A stretch of 64,000 bases of DNA, taken from positions 21,106,247 to 21,170,246 of the forward strand of contig NW_004454177.1 in NCBI RefSeq assembly GCF_000283155.1, read 5' to 3'. The notes under the pieces are model-generated. The model did no database searches. It was given only the letters and a program-made list of their open reading frames with translations, and was not told the origin of the DNA. A program made the translations under genes and the position numbers. Origin of the DNA: Ceratotherium simum simum. Taxonomy: Eukaryota > Chordata > Mammalia > Perissodactyla > Rhinocerotidae. Positions 44,487 to 55,582 of the stretch are shown piece by piece (the stretch's first letter is position 1; each line of letters opens with the position of its first letter).

Positions 44487-45335
44487 AAGTTTTATGGAGT
44501 CTTAGCAAGATTTGGCAAGCATTTGTGTGTGTGTGTGTGTGTGACACTGAATATGCAGATATTGAAAACCTGAACTTTGTTTTCTATTTACGGTATTTGG
44601 AGAGGGGCAGGGAGCAAGTCTCCTGTGTATCTCTGTGATTGAACGAGTTGATAGAAAGCAAAGAGGGAAAGACAAAAACAGTTGCCTTTGGGATCTAATT
44701 TGGGAATCTGAAGAACATTGCAAAACAAAATCTGTGTATACATGGGGAAAGGAAAATAAAGAATCTAGTGATTTTATTATGTTACTCTAAGCATAATTGA
44801 GGACTTTAAAAAGTACATATTATTTATAAGGAACATTATAATTATAATCTGTCCATGAAATACATTATTTCCTGGACTACCTGTGATAGCCCCTTTGAGG
44901 CCATCTGTGAAAGGTCAAATTATTGATCTCATTTTGGTCTATTGGTCACATCACAGAACTGAGGGTTGGTGGTGGTCATCACCAGCTGTCATATGCGCAG
45001 TCACATGCTGTGAGGAAATGTCTTGGCATTTTTAGGGTGAAGTTCAGATATTGCATATAAAGCTTTTCAATTTAAAAAAGGCATGTGATTTGGGTTTGTT
45101 GTCTTATCTATTTTCTTTGTGAAATTGAATGTAGAGCTGTTAAGGATTCGGGTCTTGCCCTCCCTCAAATTCTATTCTTAGACTTGGTGATGTAAGCAAC
45201 GCCATTTCCTTTCTTCCTTGCTCTAATTATCCAGTCCTTCATTCGGCCTCACAGCTTTTCCTGCTGACCTCTCCCTCATGCCTCTCCATCCTCTATGTTT
45301 GTCATGTTTCCTGCCTGCTCACAAAGGAAGACCAA
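44487..45335. other. unassigned sequence with a (GT)n run at 44524-44542
   Basis: Apart from the short GT microsatellite nothing was recognised. Confidence 0.4.
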
Positions 45336-45337
45336 TA

Positions 45338-45525
45338 AAGCAGAAGGCTGACAGTCAAGAGACTTGGGTTTTTGTCATCTCGGCTCTGTCACCAACTAGC
45401 TGCATAAGTTTGGGCAAGTCCTTTTACCTTCCTCACCCTAAGTTTCCTCCATCAGTACAAAGTGAAGTAGGGAATAGATGACCTCAAGGTACTCTTCAAC
45501 TCTGACATTTGTGACTCTAACAAAC
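45338..45525 (+). repeat. MIR SINE
   Basis: GTCAAGAGACTTGGGTTTTTG, CACCAACTAGCTGCATAAG.., GGGCAAGTCCTTTTACC and CTCAAGGTACTCTTCAACTCTGAC are in sense MIR order. Confidence 0.75.
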
Positions 45526-46235
45526 ACGGAATGTAATTATTATAATAACAGTAGTGAGAGATATAATTAACGGAAAGCTGTCCAAAAATATGAAGTGCTT
45601 TTGCAGTAGTGTTATAGTGACATCATGAATGCTGCAAAACACTCCATGTGAATAAGTTTTCTTATATTTTTGTCTGGCTTTTTTCTACCCATCACCTCAA
45701 AAACTATTCATCAATGGAGCAATTTACTCTATTTTTTCCATCACCATGCACTACTATATTCAGATTTAAGGTTGCTCTGACCACTAATAATGTGTGCTAA
45801 TATTTCTTGTGGAAGAATATTCTGAGATCTAGTTGGTATCTGAGTTCCTGAATCTCCATGGGTGGGGTCCAAGATAGATTTGCTTTATACTAGACTCTGT
45901 TCTTCATCTGCATCAAATAAGAAATGAGTCAAGAGGAGCTATCCAAAAATCAAACACTTCACAGGGTACAGCTTACTGCAAAGAAACTGGGATTTGGAAG
46001 CTGAGACCTGGGTTTTGGTCCTGAATTCAGCAATTCATAGTTTATATCCAAGTCTAATTGACTCCTGACTCAAAATCTTGCATTATATTCACTGTCTTTC
46101 CAGAAAATACTCTTAAAAGAAAGTGTGGTGTAATTTCTAGCCAAGAAATAAAGTAATAGCAGCATCCATGAAAAGCAAAAGGTATTTCAGAAAAGTTATT
46201 AAGCAAAAATCAATAGGACCAATTGGATTTGTGGT
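45526..46235. other. unassigned, with a possible MIR 5' piece at 45975-46040
   Basis: GGAAGCTGAGACCTGGGTTTTGG may be a MIR start. Otherwise nothing recognised. Confidence 0.35.
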
Positions 46236-46239
46236 CAAG

Positions 46240-46505
46240 GGAGTTATATTTGACAAAGATAACTCCTGGTTAATGAGATTTAGGCCTGAATGATTGGGAG
46301 CAGAAATAAAAAGTCAGAAGTCATTTGAGGGAGGGAGGAGAGGAGTAGTGTGCATAGTATTAGAATATATGACTTTGAGGTGGTAGCAGATATTTTTTGT
46401 GGACATGCCTGGTAGGAAATTGAAAACAAAGCCTGGAGGTTTGGGGATCATTTATGCAGAAATTATAACTGAAGCCTTATTAATAGGTCTCTGAGAGAGA
46501 GGGTA
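46240..46505 (-). repeat. L2 LINE fragment, antisense
   Basis: TGTGGACATGCCTGGTAGG..GCCTGGAGGTTTGGGGATCATTTATGCAG is the reverse complement of an internal L2 segment. Confidence 0.5.
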
Positions 46506-46509
46506 TAGA

Positions 46510-46672
46510 GTGCAGATTTTCAGACTTTAGTGGGAATGACAATATCTCCGAGTTGCTGGCCCTGACTCAGAGATGCCGATTCAATGGGTTTAGGATGGGG
46601 CCTAGAAAATTGTATATTCCACTAGCACCCCAATGACTTTGATGCGGGTGGTCTGTGTCCCATTCTTTAGGA
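46510..46672. mobile_element. MER5A-like element, diverged, adjacent to a second copy
   Basis: AGATTTTCAGACTTTAGTGGG..GAGATGCCGATTCAATGGG..GGATGGGGCCTAGAAAATTG..CAATGACTTTGATGCGGG preserves MER5A order. Both ends are eroded. It abuts the next copy directly. Confidence 0.6.
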
Positions 46673-46854
46673 CAGTGGTTCTCAAACTCTAACATGCATC
46701 AGAATCACCTGAAGGGTTTGTTAAACCACAGATTTCTGGGCCTTACCCCAGGGCTTCTGATGCAATAGATCTGGCGTGGGGCCAGGTAATTTGCCATTCT
46801 AACAAGGCAAATGCTGAAGCTATTGGTCTGAGCACCACACTTTGAGAATCTCTG
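46673..46854. mobile_element. MER5A, full length
   Basis: A non-autonomous hAT-Charlie transposon of 182 bp starting CAGTGGTTCTCAAAC and ending TTTGAGAATCTCTG, so its 13-bp terminal inverted repeats are still visible. The interior (AGAATCACCTGAAGGG, GGGGCCAGGTAATTTGCC) is typical. Confidence 0.93.
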
Positions 46855-47094
46855 CCTTAGGATACAATGATTTCACTGACATAGAAACACTAGAAGAGAT
46901 TCAAAGACAGACTTCTTGAATCTAATCACATTCAGTGGCAGCAGAAGGAAGATTCACCAGTGAAGAGACAGAGAAGCAATAAAAACCGTAAAAGAATAAT
47001 CAGTATGGTGAATGATTGAAGGGGATTAAACGTGTTTAAATACGCATTTTTATTATAAAAGGCAAAAAGAAAAAAGAAATCACATAGCACTATG

Positions 47095-47265
47095 AGGGTG
47101 AAACAAGGATAATAATACTATTCTTATAGGGTTGTTAAAGTATTAAATGAGATACAGTGTCTAAACTGTTTATCAAACTCTACAGTAAGTATTCAATATA
47201 TATCATTAATATTATTATTTTTTGACCAGAGTCACAAAATTAGTAAGTAGCAGAGATGGGGCTTT
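47095..47265. repeat. MIR pieces, sense then antisense
   Basis: 47098-47210 (AATACTATTCTTATAGGGTTGTTAAAGTATTAAATGAG) is a sense MIR end. 47220-47262 (GACCAGAGTCACAAAATTAGTAAGTAGCAGAG) is antisense MIR. Confidence 0.6.
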
Positions 47266-47429
47266 TTCTACCATGTCAAGTTCCCAAGGGAGGAAGGATC
47301 TAAAGGAGAAAGGGGTATTGACAATGCTGATGGCTGCTGCTCCACCCCAAACCAAAGTAAGACAATGATAGAAAGGAAGTCGTTGGATTTGATGACCAAG
47401 TAGGATAACTAGGGCAGAAGAATCAGATT

Positions 47430-47690
47430 CTAAGAGGATTTGGAGGTCAGGTGGGTGAAACAGGTGTTGCGTATTCATTTGAGAAACTTGTCAATAAAGA
47501 GAGGTGAGAATAAGATGGTAGATAGAGAAGGCAGTAGGGTGAAGACTTTTAGTTTTCCCCAGGATGGAGAAAATCTGTCCATATTTATAAACCCAGAGAA
47601 TAGCATCACAGGAGTCAGCTGGCAGGACAATGCAGATGAGCAAGGGAGATATAAAGAGAGCAGTGGTCTGGAGGAGGCTGAAAGCATGGG
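47430..47690 (-). repeat. possible L2 fragment, antisense
   Basis: TTGAGAAACTTGTCAATAAAGAG.. and CCATATTTATAAACCCAG weakly fit the antisense L2 interior. The 94-codon plus-strand open stretch here is not protein-like. Confidence 0.3.
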
Positions 47691-48618
47691 GCTAAGTCAT
47701 AAGAGGGGTGAGCCTTCTAAATGAGGGCCATATCTACTTGATAGGATGTCAAAATAGGATAAGGCAAGATCAGAGGTTTGTTGAAATAGAGAGACGAGAA
47801 AAGTTCAACAACTTATCCCTTTGAAAAGTCCTTGCTTTCTTGCCCTTCTCTGGTGCACCTGCCCTGCAAAATGCCTTTAAATGTTTGCTCAGCTCCTATC
47901 CATGGCTGTTGAGTGCAGCAAAATAACCTTTTCAGAATAAAGGTATTTAACCCCGTAAGTTGTCCTATTTTTCCCTGCTAAGCTCTCTCTCTCACATTTC
48001 TTATGTTCCCCAAACTCAGTTTTCAGATTGTTCAGAGATTCCTTGCGGCCTGTCTTCCTCCACATCTCCCCCATACTCTCAGCAGATAATCTGACCTACT
48101 CTTTCAATGTCTTGAATCTTGATCCTTTTATTTGTCAGTGTGCAGAATAATAGTTGGTCCCCTATCATCCCCCAAAAGTGAACACTGAGGTTGTTTTTAG
48201 TATGATCATGAGCTCATGGATTTATAAATATTTGATTATGGTTTAATCCATTAAAATTATTATTCTTTTTGATGTTCAAGTTACCCATTTTTGACCAGTA
48301 GTGAATGCTTCAAATTGGACCCTTATCTGCTGGTACAACCCCAGTAATCACTAACAGCTTTTTTGCTTTCCAGTGTGACAAAATTTTCAGGTCCATATTG
48401 TACGTATCTTGTCTGAGCCCGGGATTCAGCCACTTACCCAAGAAGTCTTTATGTTTATTTTTAATTTTTTTAGAGGTTACCATCTGGGAATCACAGGCTG
48501 TTCAGAGTTATAGAGTGCTTTTCCTATTCTATTTTGAAGCATTCGCCTTTGGTTTCCAATACAACACTCTTCTCTGATTTTTCTCTAACTTATCTGGATG
48601 TTTCTTCTCAGTCTTTAT
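47691..48618. other. unassigned sequence
   Basis: No recognisable repeat or gene. Confidence 0.4.
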
Positions 48619-48619
48619 A

Positions 48620-48855
48620 AATGTTGATTTCCACCACCATCTCAATATACACACTCTCTCTGGGAGATCATATCCATTCCTCTAGCATAAACTATACCCA
48701 AATGCCAATATCTCTCAATCTAAGCTACTAGCAGGGGTCTCTTTTATGAACTCTATATTCCTAATTGCATCTCTTAATTCTAATAGCTCTCTTAGAAGTT
48801 TTCTCCATCCATCTGGAATTTATTGCAAATGTTTATTAAATGATAGAATGAATAA
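48620..48855 (+). repeat. L2 LINE fragment (internal)
   Basis: CTCTCTGGGAGATCATATCCATTCC, ACTATACCCAAATGCCAATATCTC and AACTCTATATTCCTAATTGC match the L2 block that begins 'gggtgatctcatccagtccc'. Confidence 0.6.
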
Positions 48856-49318
48856 GTGGATAAAGCTGAATAAATTAATATGTTTCTTCCTCAACTTCTT
48901 GATATAGGAATGAGATCAAATACCAGGAGTGAAAGGCGGGGAAAGATGAAGGCCTTGAAGGTAGAGAATGCTTAGCATAATTATTGTAGTTAGCATGCTG
49001 GCAAATTCAGTGAAGAACATCTAGAAGTGACCTGGCATGCTCTGTTAGAGCCTTAGGTAAATATTAAACTTTAAATTGTTGACAATAACAAGAACACATG
49101 ATATTTAGAAACCATAGCTTAGGCAGTTTTAACTGATATGGAGAAATGCTACTAAAATGCCTATGCCCCTAAAAGTGTACTGAATTTTCCCTTTTATATT
49201 TCTGTAATGTGAGCATTGAAAATTTGTGAAAAGAAATAAAAGAACACCATGTTTTCATATATGGGTGATAATATATTGATAACATAATTATTTAGTTTTC
49301 CTTGGCTAATTACAAAAA
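48856..49318. other. unassigned sequence
   Basis: No recognisable repeat or gene. Confidence 0.4.
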
Positions 49319-49319
49319 A

Positions 49320-50510
49320 CAATGTTTTCATGGATTTTTCCAGCACTTAACAATCTGTTCCACTGTCTTTTGGCCTCCATTTTTTCTGATGAAAAATTGG
49401 TTGATATTCCAATTATTGTCCCCTAAATGTAATTCTCTAGATGCTTGCAATTTGACTATGATGTGCCTCAGCATATGGTTTTCTTCACACTTATTCTACT
49501 TGGGGTTCACTGAGCTTCCTAAATCTATAAATATATATCATTTACAAAGTTTGGGAATTTTAAAGCTATTATTTCTTCAAATATTTTTTTCTGCCATATT
49601 CTCTTATCTCCTTCTGGAACTTCAATTACTTGTATGTTAGACCCTTTGTTATTTTCCCACAGATCCCTGTTTGTTTGGTTTCATTGTTTTTTTCTCTCTC
49701 TTATTCAGATTGGATACTTTTCCTTGATCTATCTTTAAGTTCACTGATTCTTTCCTCTATATATCCATTCTGCTTTCAGCCCATCCAGTGATTTTTTTTT
49801 TAGATTTTGCATTTTTCCATTTTAGAATTTCCACTTGGTTTTATTTTATATTTTCTACTTCTATGCTGAGATTTCCTATCCCCTTATTCATCACAAGCAT
49901 ATTTCCCCTTATGTCACTGAGCAGATTTATAACAGAGGCTATAAAATCTTTTTCTACTAATTCCACCATCTAGGTTATCTTGGGGTTAGTCTCTATTGAT
50001 TATCTTGTTTCTTGAGACATCATCACATTTTCTTGGCTCTCTATATGTTAAGTAATTTTGCATTATATTCTGGACATTTTGAATATCATCTTGTGGAGAT
50101 TCTGGATTATGTTATATTCTTCTGAGGAGTATTGATTTTTTTGTTTAAGCTGAAAATTAACTTGTTTGGACTCAAACTGAAAATTCTTTCTGTTGGATGG
50201 AAGCTCAAATCCCAATTCTACTCCCTTATCCTTAGCTGGGTGGCTTAGCTGAGTTGCATGGTTCAGGGGTCAGCCAGAGATTTGGGTATAGTTTATGTAG
50301 AGAAGTTGAGAATTCTCTCTATCTCTTTTTTCTGGAATTTCCCCTTCACTTTCCAGTTGCTGTAGTTTCTTAAACTCTTTCCTCTAGTTCTTCAGTCTGG
50401 AAGAACTATGTATGGGTTTTCTATATAGAGTCTTAGTGGCCCAACTTGGCATTGAATGCCTATAGCCTCAGGTTAAAAATCATAAAAACAGGAAACTTAC
50501 CACTGCAGTT
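49320..50510 (-). mobile_element. LINE-1 (old L1M) 5' region, antisense
   Basis: GGCCTCCATTTTTTCTGATG, TTGACTATGATGTGCCTCAGC, TACTTGGGGTTCACTGAGCTTCC, AATTTCCACTTGG and GACATTTTGAATATCATCTTGTGGAGATTCTGG are in the order of the antisense 5' part of old mammalian L1M elements. No intact reading frame remains. Confidence 0.75.
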
Positions 50511-50551
50511 TCCTTTCCCTTCATCCAAGTGCCAACTTCCCTCTTCCTTTT

Positions 50552-50795
50552 TTTTTTTTTTGTGAGGAAGATTAGCTCTGAGCTAACATCTGTTGCCAAT
50601 CCTCCTCTTTTTGCTGAACAAGATTGCTCTGGGCTAACATCCATGCCCATCTTCCTCTACTTTATATGGGACACTGCCTTAGCATGACTTGACAAGTGGT
50701 ACATCGATCTGCGCCCGGGATCCAAACCTGCAAACCCTGGGCAGCTGAAGCAGAATATGCAAACTTAACCACTATGCCACTGGACTGGCCCCTTT
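50552..50795 (-). mobile_element. ERE SINE, hairpin-tail type, antisense
   Basis: T-run, two tail units, CTTTATATGGGACACTGCC, GGATCCAAACC and a diverged head (GGACTGGCCCC). Target duplication CCTCTTCCTTTT (50540-50551, 50796-50807). Confidence 0.93.
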
Positions 50796-50807
50796 CCTCT
50801 TCCTTTT

Positions 50808-51165
50808 GATCAATCTCAAGTATCTTCAGGTAAGTTTTATGTTTGTTTTATTGTTTTTGTTTTGTTGTGCAGAATTTATAGTTGGTATCTGCAGGAGACT
50901 CAATATACTAGAGGTTTATCTTGCTTTACTGGAAGTGGAGTCCCAAGGAATATTCTTTTAGAACAGAGTTTACTTAAAACTTTAGTTTCCTTGATGTCTA
51001 TGTACTAAAAATGTATTTTAATGAGAGACAATAGTTAATGTTTATCATTATCCAGAAACAAGTCTTTTTTTCCCTCAACACTTGGCTTGGACTTTTAAAT
51101 TAAAGATTATAGAATAGTTTCATAGTTTATCCTTTTCTGTAACTTATTAAATACTATTTTCATTA
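50808..51165. other. unassigned sequence
   Basis: No recognisable repeat or gene. Confidence 0.4.
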
Positions 51166-51167
51166 CT

Positions 51168-51520
51168 TGGTTTATTCAGTGGCTATTATGTGTAGATATT
51201 GTTTTTGCCCCCAGAGATACATTGATTGGTAAGTTAGAATATCTGCCCTTAAGAAGCTCCAACTAGTAGAGGAGACAGATACATCATCAAGTATTGTAAC
51301 ACAGGTTTTTAACTGCTATATCATAGATGAGTCCAAAGTGCTTTGAGAACATATAGAAAGGTAAAATTAGGAGTTGGTGTGGAGCATATGGAGAGATCAA
51401 GGAAAACTTCATAGAAGAGATAATATTTATAAACTGAGTCTTGAAAATTTATAAGTGCTCCCAAAGTGGGAGAGGGAAGGGGGTGTGGTCATTCAGGCAG
51501 AGTGATATATGTATAAAGTC
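51168..51520 (-). repeat. L2 LINE 3' region, antisense
   Basis: GGCTATTATGTGTAGATATTG.., CTTAAGAAGCTCCAACTAGTAG.., GAGATCAAGGAAAACTTCATAGAAG.., CATTCAGGCAGAGTGATATATG are in antisense L2 order. Confidence 0.7.
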
Positions 51521-51689
51521 TCAAAAAAATATGAATAGTTTGGACTCACCTTTCAATGACTCTGTGAATACTATGTGGCTATAAATTTAATTAATTTGAT
51601 ACTGTATTTGACATTTTAGGAGAGAATACAATTTTATTATGGAAGGCAATGTTTAATTTATTTAAAAAGCTTTTTAAGGTATAAACTTC

Positions 51690-51965
51690 CAGTTATAAAA
51701 TAAATAAGTTATGAGTGTGTAAAGTACAGCATGGTGACTATAGTTAATAATACTCTATTGCATATTTGAAAGTTGCTAAGAGAGTAGATCTTAAAAGTTC
51801 TCATTACAAGAAAAAAATTTTGTAACTATGTATGGTGACAGAGTTATTAGACTTATTGTGGTGACTATTTCACAATATGTACAAATATAGAATCATTATG
51901 TTGTATATCTGAAACTAATATAATGTTATTTGTCAATTATACCTCAATAAAAAAATTTAAAAAAT
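51690..51965 (+). mobile_element. LINE-1 3' end, sense
   Basis: GTACAGCATGGTGACTATAGTTAATAATACTC, TAAAAGTTCTCATTACAAG, GTATGGTGACAGAGTTATTAG and ATTATACCTCAATAAAAAAAT form a classic L1M 3' end with its A-rich tail. Confidence 0.9.
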
Positions 51966-52430
51966 AAAAAATTTTTCTTTTGACATATTATAGATTCATA
52001 TGCAGTTGCCAAGATAGTACAAAGAGATCCAGTGTATCCTTCACCCATCTTTCCCCAATGGTCACATCGTATGCAGTTATTGTACAATATCAAAACCAGG
52101 AATTTGTATTGGTATAATGTGCGTGTATAGCTCTATGTCATTTTATCACAGGTATAGATTTGTGTAGCCACCACAGCATCAAGATACAGAACTATTCCAT
52201 CACCACAAAGACCTCTCTGATGCAACTCCTTTATAATCACATACATCAGCCCCGTTCTCACTCCCCAACTATCCCTAACCTCTGGAAACCACTAATCTCT
52301 TTTCCATCTCTATATTTTTTTATTTTGAGAATGTTATATAAATGGAATCATGCAGTATGTGACCTTATGAGACTGGCTTTTTTCACTCAACACAATGCAG
52401 TTGAGATCCATCCAAGTTGTTGATGTTGCA
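51966..52430 (-). mobile_element. LINE-1 3' end, antisense, tail to tail with the previous one
   Basis: TTTTGACATATTATAGATTCATATGCAG, CTTCACCCATCTTTCCCCAATGG, CTCTGGAAACCACTAATCTC and TTTTCACTCAACACAATGCAG.. are antisense L1M 3' landmarks. Its T-rich end meets the A-rich end of the sense L1 at about 51965. Confidence 0.88.
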
Positions 52431-53336
52431 TGATAAAAACTCTCAACAAATTGGGTGTAGAAGGAACATACCTTAACATAATAAAGTATATGACAGACCC
52501 ACAGCTAACATCATACTCAGTGGTGAAAGTTTGGAAGCTTTCCCTCTAAGATTAGGAAAAAGACAAGAGTCCCACTCTCACCACTTCTTATTCCACATCG
52601 TACTGGAAGTCCTAGCTCGAGCAATTAGGCGAGACAAAGAAATAAAAGATATCCAAATTGGAAAGAAAGAATTAAAGTGGTCACTGTTTGCAGATGATCT
52701 GATCTTATATATATGGAAAACCCTAAACACTCCACTGAAAAACTGTTAGAACTAGTAAACAAATTCAGTCAAGTTGCAGGATACAAAATCAACATACAAA
52801 AATCAGTTGCATTTCTATACACTAACAAGGAACTATCTGAAAAGGAAATTAAGAAAGCAATTTGATTTACAAATAGCATCAAAAAAAAAAAAAAAAAAGA
52901 ACAAAAACCTTAGGAATAAATGTAACCAAGAAGGTAAAAGATCTATACACTGAAAACTAAAAGACATTATTGAAAGAAATTGAAGAAGACATAAATAAAT
53001 GGAAAGATACCCTGTGTTCATGGACTGGAAGAATTAATATTATTAAAATGTCCATACTACCCAAAGTGATCTATGGATTCAATGCAATTCCTATCAAAAT
53101 TCCAATGGCATTTTTAACATAAATAGAAAAAACAATCCTAAAATTTACATGGAACTACAAAAGACCTCAGATAGCCAAAGCAATCTTGAGAAAGAAGAAC
53201 AAAGCTAGAAACATCATGCTTCCTGATTTTGAACTATATTACTAAGCTATAGTAATCAAAACAGGATGGTATTGGCATAAAAACAGACACTTAGACCAAT
53301 GGAACAGAATAGCGAGCCCCGAAATAAACCTATGCT
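52431..53336 (+). pseudogene. LINE-1 ORF2 internal segment, sense
   Basis: Sense ORF2 covering part of the reverse-transcriptase domain and beyond. The frame at 52531-52749 reads ..[15 protein letters not shown], containing the FADD catalytic motif of the RT fingers-palm region. Further right are [19 protein letters not shown] and [26 protein letters not shown] stretches interrupted by stops. An 18-base A-run at about 52881-52898 breaks the frame. It cannot encode a functional protein. Confidence 0.88.
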
Positions 53337-54751
53337 TATGAAGTGAGTTTCTTCTAGACAGCACATTGAGTCATGGTTTTTTTTATCCACTCCCCCAATT
53401 TCTGTCTTTTAATTTGTGTATGAATTAGACAATTCATGAATTAGACAATTCATGTTTAATATATTTATTGATATGTTCGGCATAAGTCTGCCATTTTATT
53501 TTTGTTTTCTGTTTCTTCTCTCTGGTTTTATTTCTCTACTTACTTTTTCCTATCTTCATATGTGCTACTTGAACATTTATTAGAATTCCATTTTGGTTTG
53601 TTTATAGTGTTTTGAGTGTTGTATATCTTATTTTTTAGTTTTTGCTCTGGGTGTTATATAACCATAATTTATCCAAGTCTACTGGTGCTGACAATTTACC
53701 AATTTAAGTGAAGTGTAGGAACATTACCTCCTTCTATGTTCCTTTACCCCCTTTTTAATATGATTGTCTTAAATATTTTTTCTACTTACATTTTGAATCA
53801 TATTAGACTGTTTTATAATTTTTGCTTAAACTGCCAAACATAATTCGGAAAACTCAAGAAGAGAGTGAAAGTCTATGGCATTTACCCATAGCTTTTCATG
53901 TGTTCTTTCCTTCTTTCCTGATATTCCAGGATTCCTACTTTTATAATTTTCTTTCTGTTTAGAGAATTTCCTTAGGATATTCTTTTGGGGTAGTTCTGCT
54001 GATGACAAATTCTCTTAGCTTTCCTTCATCTGAGAATGTCTTGATTTTCCTTTCATTCTTGAAAGATAGTTGCATTGGATACAGAATCTGGGTTGACAGT
54101 TCTTTTCTTTCAGCAATTGAAAAATGCTGTGACATATCCTTCTCGCCCCCACGGTTTCTAATGAGAAATCTACTGTCATTACAATGATTTTCCTCCTATA
54201 GGTAATGTATTGTTTCTATCTTTCTGCTTTCAAGATTTCTTTTTTGGCTTTAATTTTTAGGAGTTTGACCCTGATGTATCTTGGTGTGGCTTTCTTAAAG
54301 TGTCTCCTGTTTGGGTTATACTCTGCTTCTTGAATTTGTAGGTGTATGTCTCTTGCCAAATTTGGGAAAATTTCAGTCATTATTTCTTTAAATACTTTTT
54401 CAGCCTCACCATCTTACTCATCTCCTTCTGGAACTCAATGACACAAAGGTTGATTCGTTTTTTATAGTCCCACAGTTTCCTAAGGTTCTGGTCATTTTTT
54501 TTCTAGCCTATTTTTTCTCTGTTGTTTGGATTGAGCAATTTCTATTGTTCTGTCTTCAAGTTCACTGACTTTTATTTCTTCTCCATTCTACTGTTAAGCC
54601 CATCCATTGAGTTTTTTTAACTTCACTATTGTATTTGTTAGCTTTAAATTTTCCATTTTGTTCTTTTTAAATATATTTTATTTCTTTTCTAAGACTTTCT
54701 ATATTTTTGCTGAGATATTTATTTCCTCAATTACTTCAAGAATGTTTGTAA

Positions 54752-55044
54752 CCGGGCTGGCCCCGTGGCTTAGCGTTTAAGTGCGTGCGCTCTGCTACTG
54801 GCGGCCCGGGTTTGGATCCTGGGTGTGCACCGATGCACCGCTTCTCCGGCCATGCTGAGGCCGCGTCCCACATACAGCAACTAGAAGCATGTGCAACTAT
54901 GACATACAACTACCTACTGGGGCTTTGGGGGCAAAAAAGGAGGAGGATTGGCAATAGATGTTAGCTCAGAGCCGGTCTATCTCAGCAAAAAGAGGAGGAT
55001 TAGCACGGATGTTAGCTCAGGGCTGATCTCCCTCACAAAAAAAA
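54752..55044 (+). mobile_element. ERE SINE, composite long form, inside L1M
   Basis: Head GGGCTGGCCCCGTGGC, GGCTTAGCGTTTAAG, CTAGAAGCATG, CTGGGGCTTTGGGG, two tail units, A-tail. Exact 14-bp duplication AAGAATGTTTGTAA (54738-54751, 55045-55058). Confidence 0.95.
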
Positions 55045-55228
55045 AAGAATGTTTGTAATTGCTTGTCGAAGTATTTTTATGATGTCTGCTTTAAAATGCT
55101 TGTCAGATAATTCTAACATTTGAATGATCTTGGTGTTGGTATCTTTTGATTGTTTTTCCTTATACAATTTGAGATCTTCCTTGAAACCTGACATTTTCAT
55201 AATTATGTTATATGACTGGATCTTATTT

Positions 55229-55483
55229 CATTTTTTTGCAGGGAAGCATTCACCCTGAGCCAACATTTGTTACCAATCTTCCTCTGTTTTTTTCCTCCCC
55301 AAAGCCCCAGTGCATGGTGGTATATCCTAGTTGTAAGTCCTTCTAGTTCTTCTATGTGAGCCACTGCCACAGCATGGTAACTGACAGACAGATGGTGTGG
55401 TTCCACAACTGGCAAATGAACCCGGGCCACTGAAGTGGTGAGAGCGCCAAACGTTAATGAGTAGACCATCAGGGCTGGCTCAA
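55229..55483 (-). mobile_element. ERE SINE, old, antisense, inside L1M
   Basis: One tail unit (GGGAAGCATTCACCC..ACCAATCTTCCTC), CAAAGCCCCAGTGC, TTCTAGTTCTTCTATGTGAGCC and a diverged head (GGGCTGGCT). Target duplication CTGGATCTTATTT / CTGCATCTTATTT (55216-55228, 55484-55496). Many substitutions make it one of the oldest EREs here. Confidence 0.88.
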
Positions 55484-55582
55484 CTGCATCTTATTTTAAA
55501 TCTTATGTTTTAGCAGGCCTTTTCTAACACCTCTCTGGTAGGTGAAGGGACACCATCTTGTTATTGCCATGTGGGGGTAGAT

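Larger units (their letters stand above)
53337..55582 (-). mobile_element. LINE-1 (old L1M) 5' region, antisense, carrying two EREs
   Basis: Antisense landmarks include GATTTTCCTTTCATTCTTGAAAGATAG, GATACAGAATCTGGGTTGACAG, CTGCTTTCAAGATTTC, GATGTATCTTGGTGTGGC and TAAAATGCTTGTCAGATAATTC. The family is the same as at 49.3-50.5 kb. The EREs at 54752 and 55229 interrupt it, and the L1 order is continuous once they are set aside. Confidence 0.72.
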
